Positions 1-8,889 are shown, counted from the stretch's first letter. The stretch: DNA of 64,000 nucleotides from Foetidibacter luteolus (GCF_009650435.1 NZ_VVIP01000028.1:62001-126000), one strand, 5' to 3'. Made by a program: numbers and translations. The notes: generated by a model not told the origin, from the sequence alone.

Positions 1-784
1 CTACTTCACCGGTATCTTCGTCCACAAAATCTTCCACCCAGGTCCTCAGTACGCGGGCAGCCAGCTTTTTGCCAACATGCTCTGCCAGGGACTTTTTATC
101 GGCTTTTACTTCCGTGGCCATACCAAACAGTTCAAGAATGTCTTTATCTGTTTCGTAGCCTATGGAACGCAACAATGTTGTTACAGGGAATTTTTTCTTA
201 CGGTCAATGTAGGCAAACATCACGTTGTTGATGTCTGTAGCAAACTCCATCCAGGCGCCTTTAAAAGGAATTACCCTTGCAGAGTAAATTTTGGTGCCGT
301 TGGGGTGGATAGACTGGCCGAAGAACACACCGGGGGAACGGTGTAGCTGAGACACCACTACACGTTCTGCACCATTGATAACAAAAGTGCCGCGGGGTGT
401 CATGTAAGGTATGTTACCCAAAAACACGTCCTGAACAATAGTCTGGAAATCCACGTGCTCTTCATCGTTACAGCTCAGGCGTAATTTGGCTTTCAACGGC
501 ACAGCGTAGGTTAAACCACGCTCCATACATTCTTCAATAGTGTAACGGGGAGGGTCAATAAAATAATCAAGAAATTCCAGCACAAAGATGTTGCGGGTAT
601 CAGTAATAGGAAAGTTTTCCTTAAATACTCGGAAAAGGCCTTCCACATTACGTTTGTCCGGGGTAGTCTCTAACTGGAAAAATTCTTTGAATGATTCTAA
701 CTGAATGTCTAATAGGTCTGGAGTTTCAGCCAGGTGTTTTGTTTTACCAAAGCTGATCCTGTTTTGAACTTTTGTTGATGACAT
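1..784 (-). CDS. rpoB: RNA polymerase beta subunit, N-terminal part (runs off left edge)
   Basis: Encodes the first 261 residues of the beta subunit of RNA polymerase, the catalytic core subunit for transcription. The reverse-strand translation starts [14 protein letters not shown] at an ATG at 782-784 and contains typical beta-subunit N-terminal text such as [44 protein letters not shown] and a [16 protein letters not shown] segment, which belong to the protrusion and lobe regions. The remaining roughly 1000 residues lie beyond the window. Upstream there is no rplL on the same strand: the next gene is a divergent small protein. A promoter-like box and a leader hairpin lie between them (separate entries). 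Identification is certain; completeness cannot be judged. Confidence 0.97.
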   Translation of the reverse strand, partial: MSSTKVQNRISFGKTKHLAETPDLLDIQLESFKEFFQLETTPDKRNVEGLFRVFKENFPITDTRNIFVLEFLDYFIDPPRYTIEECMERGLTYAVPLKAKLRLSCNDEEHVDFQTIVQDVFLGNIPYMTPRGTFVINGAERVVVSQLHRSPGVFFGQSIHPNGTKIYSARVIPFKGAWMEFATDINNVMFAYIDRKKKFPVTTLLRSIGYETDKDILELFGMATEVKADKKSLAEHVGKKLAARVLRTWVEDFVDEDTGEV

Positions 785-857
785 ATCTGTAATTAACCGG
801 TTTTGCTAATAATTCTGGGGAGAACTTACAGGTTCTCAGTGCACTGATTTGGAATTA

Positions 858-889
858 GTTACGTTTTCTTTATGGCCATAAAACGTAAC
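858..889 (-). promoter_or_regulatory. hairpin in the rpoB leader
   Basis: Inverted repeat GTTACGTTTT / AAAACGTAAC (10 bp arms, 858-867 and 880-889), with an overlapping perfect palindrome TTTATGGCCATAAA in its centre. It lies about 75 bp upstream of the rpoB start and downstream of the predicted rpoB promoter, so it would be transcribed in the leader. It could be an attenuator or a protein-binding site; the role is inference. Confidence 0.5.
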
Positions 890-921
890 ACAATTGCTAA
901 TTAGCCCAAAATAAAGGATGG

Positions 922-951
922 CAAAATTAAGAAACGGGAACCAAACGCAAA
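922..951 (-). promoter_or_regulatory. predicted rpoB promoter (Bacteroidota type)
   Basis: On the minus strand the sequence reads TTTG (948-951), 18 bases, then TAATTTTG (922-929), matching the Bacteroidota consensus TTTG-N19ish-TAnnTTTG. Predicted start of transcription is near 915, giving a leader of about 130 nt before rpoB. Not experimentally supported. Confidence 0.55.
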
Positions 952-1016
952 AACAAATTTTATGCCCTAATGTTAATATCCTGCAAAGGGGCAGAAATAT
1001 TTTTAAGGTTAATATG

Positions 1017-1045
1017 TTGATTTAAAAGGCGAACAATTACTTTAG
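1017..1045 (+). promoter_or_regulatory. predicted promoter of the 73-residue membrane protein
   Basis: TTG at 1017-1019, 18 bases, then TACTTTAG at 1038-1045, one base away from the TAnnTTTG consensus. A GAGGTG sequence at about 1045-1050 follows and may serve as ribosome binding site for the ATG at 1061. Confidence 0.35.
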
Positions 1046-1060
1046 AGGTGATTTTTTCTT

Positions 1061-1282
1061 ATGCTGAAACGTATTCTTGAACTTTTTGCGGGTGTGCTAA
1101 TTGTAATAATTGTCTTAGCCAGATGCGGCGACGCAACCAATGCTTCTAAGCCACTTATTACGTATATTTTTACCAATAAGGCCCTGACTGTTATAGTCAA
1201 CATTGCTCTATTGGTATTGGCTGCCAGGCTTATTTCGGGAAAACAGAAAAAAACAAACAGGAAAGAAGATCATCCTACATAA
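1061..1282 (+). CDS. small two-helix membrane protein, hypothetical
   Basis: Not recognised. A 73-residue protein with two hydrophobic stretches (about residues 5-20 and 42-58), separated by a short polar loop, and a strongly basic C-terminal tail (KQKKTNRKEDH). The topology suggests a small integral inner-membrane protein. It is divergent from rpoB and lies 300 bp before glnS. Support for it being real: a promoter-like TTG-N18-TACTTTAG at 1017-1045 and a purine-rich GAGGTG 11 bases before the ATG. Against: short length and no recognised family. An alternative is a chance reading frame. Confidence 0.45.
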   Translation: MLKRILELFAGVLIVIIVLARCGDATNASKPLITYIFTNKALTVIVNIALLVLAARLISGKQKKTNRKEDHPT

Positions 1283-1385
1283 AAGTTATTTGCTTCCATG
1301 TATTTTACACACTGGCTTGCTTTGAAGTATGGAATAAGAACAGTTTGATTAATTCATATTCCCTACCCATCCGGGTCTGAAAAGA

Positions 1386-1472
1386 CCCCATGAAAAACCA
1401 ACCGATGAACGTAGTGCGACGCAACGATGCCTCCACAAAGAACCTGCAGTTGGCCACCATAAAAAAAGCCGG
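1386..1472 (-). repeat. dispersed repeat R1, copy 1 (GCGTCGC core, GTTCATC subtype)
   Basis: Minus-strand copy: core TTGCGTCGCACTACGTTCAT flanked by the family's CATGAAAAAC and CCATAAAAA ends. Lies upstream of glnS in the otherwise empty 1283-1577 gap. The copy reads open towards the glnS side, giving a spurious short reading frame. Confidence 0.75.
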
Positions 1473-1547
1473 AGGCTTGATTGCAAACATGCAGCTAATT
1501 AACTTCCATTACTGTCAATTACACCTCAAGGGTAAACGCCAATTCCT

Positions 1548-1555
1548 TATTTTTG
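1548..1555 (+). promoter_or_regulatory. predicted glnS promoter -7 box
   Basis: TATTTTTG exactly matches TAnnTTTG and lies 22 bases before the glnS ATG at 1578, predicting a leader of about 18 nt. No clear upstream TTTG at the expected spacing. Confidence 0.4.
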
Positions 1556-1577
1556 CCCTCATTGTAAAAATAACCGC

Positions 1578-3242
1578 ATGAGCGAAGAAAAGAGCCTGAA
1601 TTTTATAGAAGAGATTATTGAAGAAGATTTGAACAATGGTAAACACACTTCGATTGTCACCCGCTTTCCTCCCGAACCCAACGGCTACCTGCACATAGGC
1701 CACGCCACCAGCATTTGCCTGAACTTTGGCCTTACCAACAAATATCCCGGCTATACCAACCTGCGCTTTGATGATACCAACCCCGTTACAGAAGAAACCG
1801 AATATGTGGAGAGCATTAAAGCCGATATTCAATGGCTGGGCTTTAAATGGAAGAACGAACTCTATGCATCTGACTATTTTCCGCAACTGTACGAATATGC
1901 CGTTAAGCTGATTAAACTGGGGCTTGCTTACGTGGATGACAGCACTTCGGAAGAAATAGCTGCCATGAAAGGTACGCCAACCGAAGCCGGCACAAACAGC
2001 CCTTACCGCAACCGCAGCGAGGAAGAAAACCTGCAGCTTTTTGCCCAGATGAAAGAAGGCGTTTTTCCTGATGGCAGTAAAACACTCCGCGCCAAAATTG
2101 ATATGGCACATGTTAACATGCTGATGCGTGACCCCATACTGTACCGCATTAAGCACGCCCACCATCACCGCACCGGCGATGCATGGTGTATTTACCCCAT
2201 GTATGATTTTGCGCATGGACAAAGCGACAGCATTGAAAATGTGACCCATTCCATTTGCACGCTGGAATTTGTGCCGCACCGCGAACTATACGACTGGCTG
2301 ATTAAAAAGCTGGAAATATACCCATCCCGCCAGTACGAATTTGCACGCCGCAACCTTACCTACACGGTAATGAGCAAACGTAAGCTGCTGCAACTGGTGA
2401 ATGAAAAATTTGTAGAAGGCTGGGACGACCCCCGCATGCCAACCATCAGCGGTTTTCGCCGCAGGGGATATACGCCGGAAAGCATCCGCGAATTTTGCGA
2501 CCGTGTGGGTATTGCCAAAAGAGATAACGTGATTGATGTGGGCCTGCTTGAATTTTGCGTTCGTGAGCACCTGAATAAAATAGCCAGCCGCCGCATGGTG
2601 GTGTTCGACCCGCTGAAAGTGGTTATCACTAACTACGAAGAAGGCAAAGTGGAAATGATGCAGAGTGAAAACAACCCCGAGGAAGAAACCATTACCTACC
2701 GTGATGTTCCTTTTAGCCGGGAGCTGTATATTGAGAAGGAAGATTTTATGGAAAACCCGCCGAAGAAATTCTTCAGGCTGGCGCCGGGGCAAATGGTTAG
2801 GCTGAAGAGCGCTTACATCATAAAATGCGACGAAGTAGTAAAAGATGAAGCCGGCAATATTACCGAAGTAAGGTGCTCGTACCTGCCCGAAAGCCGCAGT
2901 GGCAGCAATACCTCCGGCGTTAGCGTTAAAGGCACGTTGCACTGGGTAAGCGTTCAGCACGCTGTGCCTGCAGAGGTGCGCCTGTACGACCGCCTGTTTA
3001 AAGTAGAAGACCTGGGCGAAGCTGAAGGCGACTTTAAAGATTATATTAATACAGGTTCGTTGCAGGTGGTTGAACATGCTTACGCAGAGCCTGCTTTAAG
3101 AACCGCCAAATTTGACGAGCGTTACCAGTTTTTGCGTAAAGGCTATTTCTGCCTTGACAAAGACAGCAACGAAGAGGTGATGGTTTTTAACCGCACTGTA
3201 ACGCTTAAAGATGCCTGGGCTAAGGAACAAAAGAAAAACTGA
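1578..3242 (+). CDS. glnS: glutamine-tRNA ligase
   Basis: Class I aminoacyl-tRNA synthetase charging tRNA-Gln with glutamine in the cytoplasm. The 554-residue length equals that of the well-known bacterial GlnRS. Visible signatures: HIGH at residues 39-42 within PPEPNGYLHIGHA, followed by the RFDDTNP segment, the ILYRIKHAHHHRTGD stretch of the catalytic domain, and the KMSKS-equivalent VMSKRKL with M at residue 265. The C-terminal half (about 340-550) is the anticodon-binding beta-barrel pair. A direct GlnRS argues that Gln-tRNA is charged directly and not only through GatCAB. Start ATG follows a promoter-like TATTTTTG at 1548. Downstream is a gap containing alternative hairpins, an R1 repeat and a terminator before tilS. 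Confidence 0.97.
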   Translation: MSEEKSLNFIEEIIEEDLNNGKHTSIVTRFPPEPNGYLHIGHATSICLNFGLTNKYPGYTNLRFDDTNPVTEETEYVESIKADIQWLGFKWKNELYASDYFPQLYEYAVKLIKLGLAYVDDSTSEEIAAMKGTPTEAGTNSPYRNRSEEENLQLFAQMKEGVFPDGSKTLRAKIDMAHVNMLMRDPILYRIKHAHHHRTGDAWCIYPMYDFAHGQSDSIENVTHSICTLEFVPHRELYDWLIKKLEIYPSRQYEFARRNLTYTVMSKRKLLQLVNEKFVEGWDDPRMPTISGFRRRGYTPESIREFCDRVGIAKRDNVIDVGLLEFCVREHLNKIASRRMVVFDPLKVVITNYEEGKVEMMQSENNPEEETITYRDVPFSRELYIEKEDFMENPPKKFFRLAPGQMVRLKSAYIIKCDEVVKDEAGNITEVRCSYLPESRSGSNTSGVSVKGTLHWVSVQHAVPAEVRLYDRLFKVEDLGEAEGDFKDYINTGSLQVVEHAYAEPALRTAKFDERYQFLRKGYFCLDKDSNEEVMVFNRTVTLKDAWAKEQKKN

Positions 3243-3262
3243 TAGTGTATACTCCGCCTGGC

Positions 3263-3287
3263 GGGGCCTACGCCCCCTGAAGGGGGC
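3263..3287 (+). terminator. overlapping GC hairpins after glnS
   Basis: GGGGC (3263-3267) can pair with GCCCC (3272-3276), and the overlapping CCCCC (3273-3277) can instead pair with GGGGG (3282-3286). These are mutually exclusive short GC stems 20 bp after the glnS stop. Possible weak terminator or the edge of the adjacent R1 repeat; no U-tract. Confidence 0.35.
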
Positions 3288-3288
3288 T

Positions 3289-3372
3289 ATTATGGGCCCG
3301 GCTGTATGAACTACTATGAGGCTGCCGTTGCGTCGCACTCTTTTACGTTCTGTAATTCTACTCAGCATTGTG
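3289..3372 (+). repeat. dispersed repeat R1, copy 2
   Basis: Begins TTATGGGCCCGGC, contains ATGAGGCTGCC, then the core GTTGCGTCGCACTCTTTTAC, and ends around CAGCATTGTG. Same orientation as glnS and located between glnS and tilS. Confidence 0.8.
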
Positions 3373-3443
3373 CGGCAAGCTTTATTATCATTTTAGCAGG
3401 CTTCGTTTAAATAGCAGTTAACTCCCGTTTACAAATAACATTA

Positions 3444-3473
3444 CCCGCCTGTTTGCAAACAGGCGGGTTTTTA
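3444..3473 (+). terminator. perfect hairpin with U-tract, 13 bp before tilS
   Basis: CCCGCCTGTTTG (3444-3455) is followed directly by its exact complement CAAACAGGCGGG (3456-3467) and then TTTTTA. A textbook intrinsic terminator, but its U-tract ends only about 14 bases before the tilS ATG at 3487. It may end glnS transcripts while the tilS promoter lies within or before it, or it may act on tilS expression. Confidence 0.8.
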
Positions 3474-3486
3474 TTGATATTGCAGG

Positions 3487-4821
3487 ATGAATTTGCTTGA
3501 ACATTTCCGTTATCACATACAGCAAAACTTTCCCCAGCTATCTGCATGCACAGGCAGGCTTGTTATAGCGGTAAGCGGCGGTATTGATAGTATTGTTTTA
3601 ACTGACCTGCTGGCAAAAGCCGGCTTTGACTTTGCTATTGCCCACTGCAACTTTAAACTGCGGGGAGAAGAAAGTGAAAGGGATGAGCAATTTGTAAGAA
3701 GCCTCGGGTTAAAATACAATAGTGAAGTACTGGTAAAAAGTTTTAACACGGCCGAATATGCCGCCGAGAAAAAGCTGTCCATACAGGAAGCTGCAAGAGA
3801 GTTGCGCTACAACTGGTTTAGTCAACTGGTTGATAAAGACAGTTACCTGCTAACCGCGCACCATGCGGATGATAATATTGAAACGCTGTTAATGCATTTT
3901 TTCAGAGGAACCGGCATACAGGGCCTTGCCGGCATACCAGCTTACAGCCGGGAGAAAAGAATTATCCGGCCACTGTTATTTGCCTACAGAGAGGATGTAA
4001 CAGCTTATGCAAACGAAAATCAATTACAATGGGTGGAAGATTCATCAAACGCCAGTGACAAATACACCCGCAATTTTTTCAGGAACCAACTGTTGCCGGC
4101 CATTGAAGAAGTATATCCCCAGGCACGAAAGAACCTGCAGGATAACATAGAACGATTTAAAGAAACGGCTCTTCTGTATAACCAGTCCGTTAGTGTGCAT
4201 AAACAAAAACTCATTGAGATAAAGGGTAATGAGTTGCACATTCCTGTATTGAAGCTGCAACAAACTGCGGCCTTAAAAACCATTGTTTGGGAGATTATTA
4301 AAGATTATGGCTTTACAGTTCACCAAACTGATGAAATTGTTAAGCTGCTGTCAGCGGATAATGGCAGCTATGTACAAAGCCATGCTTACCGTACCATCAG
4401 GAACCGGCAATGGTTGATTATAGCCCCACTTGAAACAACTGAAGCTGCTACCATCCTGGTAGAACCATCAGACAGGAAAATAGTTTTCGACAATAACTGC
4501 CTTACCGTTGAAACCGTTGACGCCGCAACTTATCAATTATCAACAGCCGCATCGGTAGCATCGCTGGATGCAGGCCTGGTTAAGTTCCCCTTACTATTGC
4601 GCAAATGGAAACAGGGCGATTATTTTTATCCGCTGGGTATGCGCAAGAAGAAAAAACTCAGCCGTTTTTTTATTGATCTTAAACTTTCCACCACAGATAA
4701 AGAAAAGGTTTGGGTGCTGGAGTGCGACAAGAAAATTTTATGGGTAGTTGGTTATCGTATTGATGACAGGTTTAAGCTATCGGCCGGCACCAAGCGGGTA
4801 TTGAAATTGAAGATTGATTAA
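3487..4821 (+). CDS. tilS: tRNA(Ile)-lysidine synthase
   Basis: ATP-dependent enzyme that converts the wobble cytidine of tRNA-Ile(CAU) to lysidine, allowing AUA decoding; essential in most bacteria. The 444-residue protein has the N-type ATP-pyrophosphatase loop SGGIDS at residues 30-35, the family text FAIAHCNFKLRGEESERDE, LTAHHADDN near residue 125 and HFFRGTGIQGLAGIP, followed by the DSSN segment and RNFFRNQLLP. The C-terminal third carries a TilS C-terminal domain with WKQGDYFYPLGMRKKKKLSR, typical of the longer TilS type. A strong hairpin terminator lies 13 bp upstream. The downstream gap 4822-5087 shows no gene that I can support. Confidence 0.96.
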   Translation: MNLLEHFRYHIQQNFPQLSACTGRLVIAVSGGIDSIVLTDLLAKAGFDFAIAHCNFKLRGEESERDEQFVRSLGLKYNSEVLVKSFNTAEYAAEKKLSIQEAARELRYNWFSQLVDKDSYLLTAHHADDNIETLLMHFFRGTGIQGLAGIPAYSREKRIIRPLLFAYREDVTAYANENQLQWVEDSSNASDKYTRNFFRNQLLPAIEEVYPQARKNLQDNIERFKETALLYNQSVSVHKQKLIEIKGNELHIPVLKLQQTAALKTIVWEIIKDYGFTVHQTDEIVKLLSADNGSYVQSHAYRTIRNRQWLIIAPLETTEAATILVEPSDRKIVFDNNCLTVETVDAATYQLSTAASVASLDAGLVKFPLLLRKWKQGDYFYPLGMRKKKKLSRFFIDLKLSTTDKEKVWVLECDKKILWVVGYRIDDRFKLSAGTKRVLKLKID

Positions 4822-5087
4822 CCCGAATTGTAAACATGTAAAAATGCCCGCCAAACAGGTGATGCCAACTGAGTTAGGCGTTGAAGTATCACTCGTCAAA
4901 GCAACCAAATATTGCGTTGACGATGGTTGTGAACGCAGCTCCACCCGGTGAAGGCCTGTGCGTTGGCTTAGCACTACCACAAAAGCCACCTATCCGCATT
5001 TCTATAAAAATCACCTATATTTGCCCCGCTTCTATCTTATGAACGCTGACCCTTAAACGCATAGCTTCCCATACATTTCAATTACTG

Positions 5088-5095
5088 TAATTTTG
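5088..5095 (+). promoter_or_regulatory. predicted -7 box immediately before the FAD oxidase start
   Basis: TAATTTTG exactly matches TAnnTTTG and ends four bases before the ATG at 5099. Transcription would begin at or within a few bases of that ATG, which predicts a leaderless or nearly leaderless mRNA. No clear TTTG at the upstream spacing. Confidence 0.4.
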
Positions 5096-5098
5096 CCC

Positions 5099-6451
5099 AT
5101 GTATATGTTACCTGGAAAATCAGAGAAAATAACCGGCTGGGGAAACTACCCTGTTTCAGAATCAATTGTATTTACCCCTTCTGCTGAGAAAGACATTCAG
5201 AACGTATTAAAGGAAGAAAAACTGGTGCCCCGTGGTTTGGGCAGGAGCTATGCAGACCAGGCAGTAAACGACAACCGTTATGTAGCCGTTTGCACACACC
5301 TTAACCGGTTTATTGCCTGGGATGAAAAGGAAGGTATCCTGGAATGTGAGGCCGGGGTGAGCCTGGAAGACATCATCAATACATTTACCCCGCAAGGTTG
5401 GCTACCTATGATTTGCCCGGGCACTAAATTTGTTACCATCGGCGGGGCTATCGCCAACGATATACACGGCAAAGCCCACCATATAGATGGCTCTTTTGTT
5501 AACTGCGTAATTTCTTTTACCATACTTCTGGCCAGCGGCGAAACCATAACCGCATCCCGCACCGAAAATGCCGACCTGTTCTGGGCCAACTTCGGCGGCC
5601 TGGGTTTGCTGGGCATTATACTTACCGCCAAAATAAAGCTGCGGAAAATTGAAACCACTTATTTCAAGCAAAAAAGCGTGGTGATCAAAAACCTTGACCA
5701 CATGCTTGCTGCTTTGGATACTTATGACCATGAGTACAACTATTCCGTTGCATGGATTGATACTTTAGCCAAGGGCGACAAACTGGGCAGCGGCGTATTA
5801 ACGCTGGGCAATGCGGCCAGGCTGGATGAACTGCCGGAGAAACTAAAGAACGATCCCCTGAAACTGCACCCGAAAGGCAAACTGTCTGTTCCTTTTTTTA
5901 TGCCCAACTTTACACTGAACGGTTTAACAGTGCGCATTTTAAATAAAGTGATTGGCTTTGTTCAGAACTCTCCCAAAGCGTTTGTGCACTACGAAAAATT
6001 CTTCTTTCCGCTGGATGCCATTAATAACTGGAACCGGGGTTATGGCAAACGCGGTTTTATACAGTACCAGTTTGTTATACCCGAGGAGAATGGCAAAGAA
6101 AACCTTACTGAAATATTGAAAATGATTGCAGCCAGCGGCTGTACGCCTTTCCTGAATGTGTTTAAACGCATGGGCGATGGGCAGGGCATCCTGTCTTTTC
6201 CGTTTAAAGGATATACACTAGCTATTGATTTTCCCATGACCAAAAACCTGCCCGCCTTTGCGAAGGAACTGGATAAGAAAGTGCTTCAGGCTGGTGGCCG
6301 CCTTTACCTGGGCAAAGATGGTCTGCTGGATGAGCAAATGTTCAAGACCATGTACCCGCAACACCAGCAATGGCTGGCTATAAAGAAAAAATACGATCCC
6401 AATAATGTATTTACTTCCAACATAGCAAGGCGGTTGGGCCTGGAGGCATAA
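5099..6451 (+). CDS. FAD-binding oxidoreductase, DprE1-like
   Basis: A 450-residue flavoprotein of the vanillyl-alcohol-oxidase fold. N-terminal FAD-binding domain: RGLGRSYADQAVN (PP loop), CPGTKFVTIGGAIANDIHGK with HH following, and LASGETITASR. The C-terminal half matches the ALO-type substrate domain and ends with the family text KKKYDPNNVFTSNIARRLG. The IANDIHGKAHH segment is characteristic of decaprenylphosphoryl-ribose oxidase (DprE1) and relatives, so it probably oxidises a sugar or polyprenyl-linked sugar; its usual SDR partner DprE2 is not next to it, so the substrate is unknown. I chose ATG 5099 over a TTG at 5093 because the predicted promoter box overlaps that TTG. No signal peptide. 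Confidence 0.9.
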   Translation: MYMLPGKSEKITGWGNYPVSESIVFTPSAEKDIQNVLKEEKLVPRGLGRSYADQAVNDNRYVAVCTHLNRFIAWDEKEGILECEAGVSLEDIINTFTPQGWLPMICPGTKFVTIGGAIANDIHGKAHHIDGSFVNCVISFTILLASGETITASRTENADLFWANFGGLGLLGIILTAKIKLRKIETTYFKQKSVVIKNLDHMLAALDTYDHEYNYSVAWIDTLAKGDKLGSGVLTLGNAARLDELPEKLKNDPLKLHPKGKLSVPFFMPNFTLNGLTVRILNKVIGFVQNSPKAFVHYEKFFFPLDAINNWNRGYGKRGFIQYQFVIPEENGKENLTEILKMIAASGCTPFLNVFKRMGDGQGILSFPFKGYTLAIDFPMTKNLPAFAKELDKKVLQAGGRLYLGKDGLLDEQMFKTMYPQHQQWLAIKKKYDPNNVFTSNIARRLGLEA

Positions 6452-6520
6452 AAAGGCGATTGTTGTTGATGCACGATGCATAGTGTATTACAAGGCTGTT
6501 GTATTACGGTACTATTTATT

Positions 6521-6672
6521 AAGCCTGCCCGCAGAAACAACAGCGTGTGGCACTTTCGGGTGAGGGATTGAAGCGGCTACCCCGGTGAGGCCATCGCAGC
6601 CGTGCTTTTGTGCCGGAGTAGTAGCGGAAAGCCCGACCCCTTGCGATAGCTTGGGGGCACCCCCAAAAATTC
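6521..6672 (+). repeat. dispersed repeat R2, copy 1 (most complete)
   Basis: Fills most of the 443 bp gap 6452-6894. Begins near GCCTGCCCGCAGAAA, contains CACTTTCGGGTGAGGG then GGATTGAAGCGG, the GAGGCCATCGCAGCC segment, GTAGCGGAAAGCCCG and ends GGGGGCACCCCC. The remainder of the gap shows nothing else that I can support. Confidence 0.8.
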
Positions 6673-6894
6673 CTCACAGCAGAACGCAACAGCGCTGCCC
6701 CCCACCGTTCCTTAAACCCGGGATGACAGCTTACCTTACAATATTCCCCTGCTGCTAACAAGATTGTACCAGTTTTTGTAAACACTTTACCGGTTTTCTG
6801 CGGCATGTAAATAAATTGAATAGTTAACTGTAGCAGGATAAACTGTTTGCCCTATTTTAGAAGCTGCAAACTTAACCAGCTAACCATTGCCTGC

Positions 6895-8850
6895 ATGAAA
6901 AGAAGTCTATACATACCACATTGCCTGTTACTTATTGCCGTGCTGGCTTTGCCCTGCGATACAGATGCACAACAAGCCAAAAACATTACCCTTCAACAGG
7001 AACTGCAGTTTCTGCATAATATTGCACAATTACCATTGTATAACACCAACACTTATTCGGCGCAGGTATCTACCTACGATACTACCGGCGGCAACAACGA
7101 CGGGTTTAACGGCGACTACTCTTTTATAAGAAAGACGGCAGACAGCAGCCTGGTTATTTTTGATGTACAGGGCTGCGGTGTTGTTAACCGTATATGGACG
7201 CCCACACCTACAGAAGACACCCTTGATTTTTATATTGATGATACCAGTAAGCCTGTCCTTTCCATTTACTATAAAGACCTGTTCTCCGGCACAGTGTTTC
7301 CTTTTGTGCAACCACTTTGTGGCAGCCAGCTTGGCGGTAACTATTGCTATTTCCCTATTCTTTTTCAGCAGCGGTGCATTATTATAGCAAGGGCAAAACG
7401 CATGCAGTTTCACCAGGTGCAATACAGGTTATTCCCGCAAGGCACGCAGGTGAAAAATTTTACACCCATGCTTAATGATGAGGAAAAACTGGCTTTGCAA
7501 AAAATAAAAAACGTGTGGACAAACCCGCAACCTGCCGCCATTGTAAAAGAAACTAAAACACTTGAGCTTTCTGCAGCCTTGCAACCCGGCGAAACAAAAG
7601 ACATCCTCAATCTAACACAGGGTGGCAGAATTACCAGCATTGAACTTTCGCCCTCTGCCGTATTTGAAGGGCTTACAAAGCAGGTGGATTTACTGGTTTA
7701 TTGGGACGATGAAAAAGAGCCTGCCATCAATTGCCCCATTGCAGATTTTTTTGGTTATGCTTTTGGCAAACGCTCCATGCGTGGCCTGCTTATTGGCAGC
7801 AATACAGAGGCGGCTTATTGTTACCTGCCTATGCCTTTTGACAAAAAGGCCAGGATAGCATTGCGCTACAGGATGGCAGATAACCTGACGGCGAAGACGG
7901 TACAAATTCATGCTAAAATAAATTACACACTACAGCAGAGAAACCCAGGCATAGAAGGCCGGCTATATACCTACTGGAATAAACAGCAGCCGCAAAAAGG
8001 CAGCCCGCATGTGTTTTTGCAAACCAGTGACAAAGGGCATTTTGTTGGCGCCATTTTACAGGCACAAGGTTTACAAAATGGCATGACAATCTTTTTTGAA
8101 GGCGACGATTCCACTGTTATTGACGGGCAAATGCGGCTGCATGGCACTGGGTCAGAAGATTACTTCAACGGCGGCTGGTATGCATTTATGGATTGCTGGG
8201 ATGCCCGCATGAGCCTTCCTTTGCACGGCTCACTTGATTACTCTTTGCCTTATTGCCGCACAGGCGGCTACCGCTTTTACATGGGCGATAAGCTGTCTTT
8301 CGAAAAAAACTTTTATCACTCTATAGAGCATGGCCCGGAGAACAATGCCTTCCCTTCCGAATACACTTCTGTAAGTTTTTATTACGGCAGCCATGCACCC
8401 CAGGGCAGTACCAAACCGTTAACTGTTTCCACGGCTGTGTATGTGCCTGATACACTCAATCTATACCCACAGTTACTCGAGTTTACGGTTTGGGATGCTG
8501 CTGATGTTAAGGCCACCTGGGCCTACCCCACCGGCGGCCAAAGCTTTATATTTGGCGTTAACAGCGAGAGTAAACTGCGCTTATCGTTAAAAGATATCCT
8601 GCCGGGCAAATACAAGCTGTACGCGGATTACGAATTGAATAGCGAAGGCTGCGATTTCTCCATCTGGCAAAGGCAAACACAGCTTTCAGAATGGATATCC
8701 ACCAGCGCCGGCACTAAATCCCGCAACAGTAATCATTACCTCTGCGATATTACTACCGACGATCTTGTGAACGCACTTACCCTCCGTTTCAAAAATACAG
8801 GGCAAAAAAAATCATTCTTTCTTAACCGGTTCATCCTGGTAAAGCAATAA
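6895..8850 (+). CDS. exported DUF2961 protein (GH172-type glycoside hydrolase)
   Basis: A 651-residue secreted protein of the DUF2961 family, the family that includes GH172 enzymes acting on fructofuranose- and arabinofuranose-containing glycans. The ATG at 6895 gives a clear signal peptide (basic MKRSLY, hydrophobic LLLIAVLAL, ending ...DAQQ); the longer frame from a TTG at 6847 would bury it. Visible family features: FDVQGCGVVNRIWTPTP, the PIADFFGYAFG segment, CYLPMPFDKKARI, GTGSEDYFNGGWY (acidic pair typical of the active site) and DYSLPYCRTGGYRFY. A C-terminal beta-sandwich domain of about 130 residues follows. A second, shorter DUF2961 gene sits at 18891-20054. Substrate cannot be told. 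Confidence 0.88.
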   Translation: MKRSLYIPHCLLLIAVLALPCDTDAQQAKNITLQQELQFLHNIAQLPLYNTNTYSAQVSTYDTTGGNNDGFNGDYSFIRKTADSSLVIFDVQGCGVVNRIWTPTPTEDTLDFYIDDTSKPVLSIYYKDLFSGTVFPFVQPLCGSQLGGNYCYFPILFQQRCIIIARAKRMQFHQVQYRLFPQGTQVKNFTPMLNDEEKLALQKIKNVWTNPQPAAIVKETKTLELSAALQPGETKDILNLTQGGRITSIELSPSAVFEGLTKQVDLLVYWDDEKEPAINCPIADFFGYAFGKRSMRGLLIGSNTEAAYCYLPMPFDKKARIALRYRMADNLTAKTVQIHAKINYTLQQRNPGIEGRLYTYWNKQQPQKGSPHVFLQTSDKGHFVGAILQAQGLQNGMTIFFEGDDSTVIDGQMRLHGTGSEDYFNGGWYAFMDCWDARMSLPLHGSLDYSLPYCRTGGYRFYMGDKLSFEKNFYHSIEHGPENNAFPSEYTSVSFYYGSHAPQGSTKPLTVSTAVYVPDTLNLYPQLLEFTVWDAADVKATWAYPTGGQSFIFGVNSESKLRLSLKDILPGKYKLYADYELNSEGCDFSIWQRQTQLSEWISTSAGTKSRNSNHYLCDITTDDLVNALTLRFKNTGQKKSFFLNRFILVKQ

Positions 8851-8889
8851 GTGTACGGGCATAACACAAAGCAATATGCATTGATAGGT

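Noticed and set aside
1390..1581. Open frame leading into glnS start (63 residues)
   Set aside because: It is R1 repeat sequence in reverse (same text MKN..MN..RRN as before the ADP-ribosylglycohydrolase gene).
1515..3077. Two long reverse-strand open frames opposite glnS (254 and 263 residues)
   Set aside because: They are the antisense of a certain gene, have composition biased to Phe/His/Ala expected from the opposite strand, and no family resemblance.
4822..5087. tRNA or decayed gene between tilS and the FAD oxidase
   Set aside because: No cloverleaf fits; a 35-codon frame there has no family resemblance.
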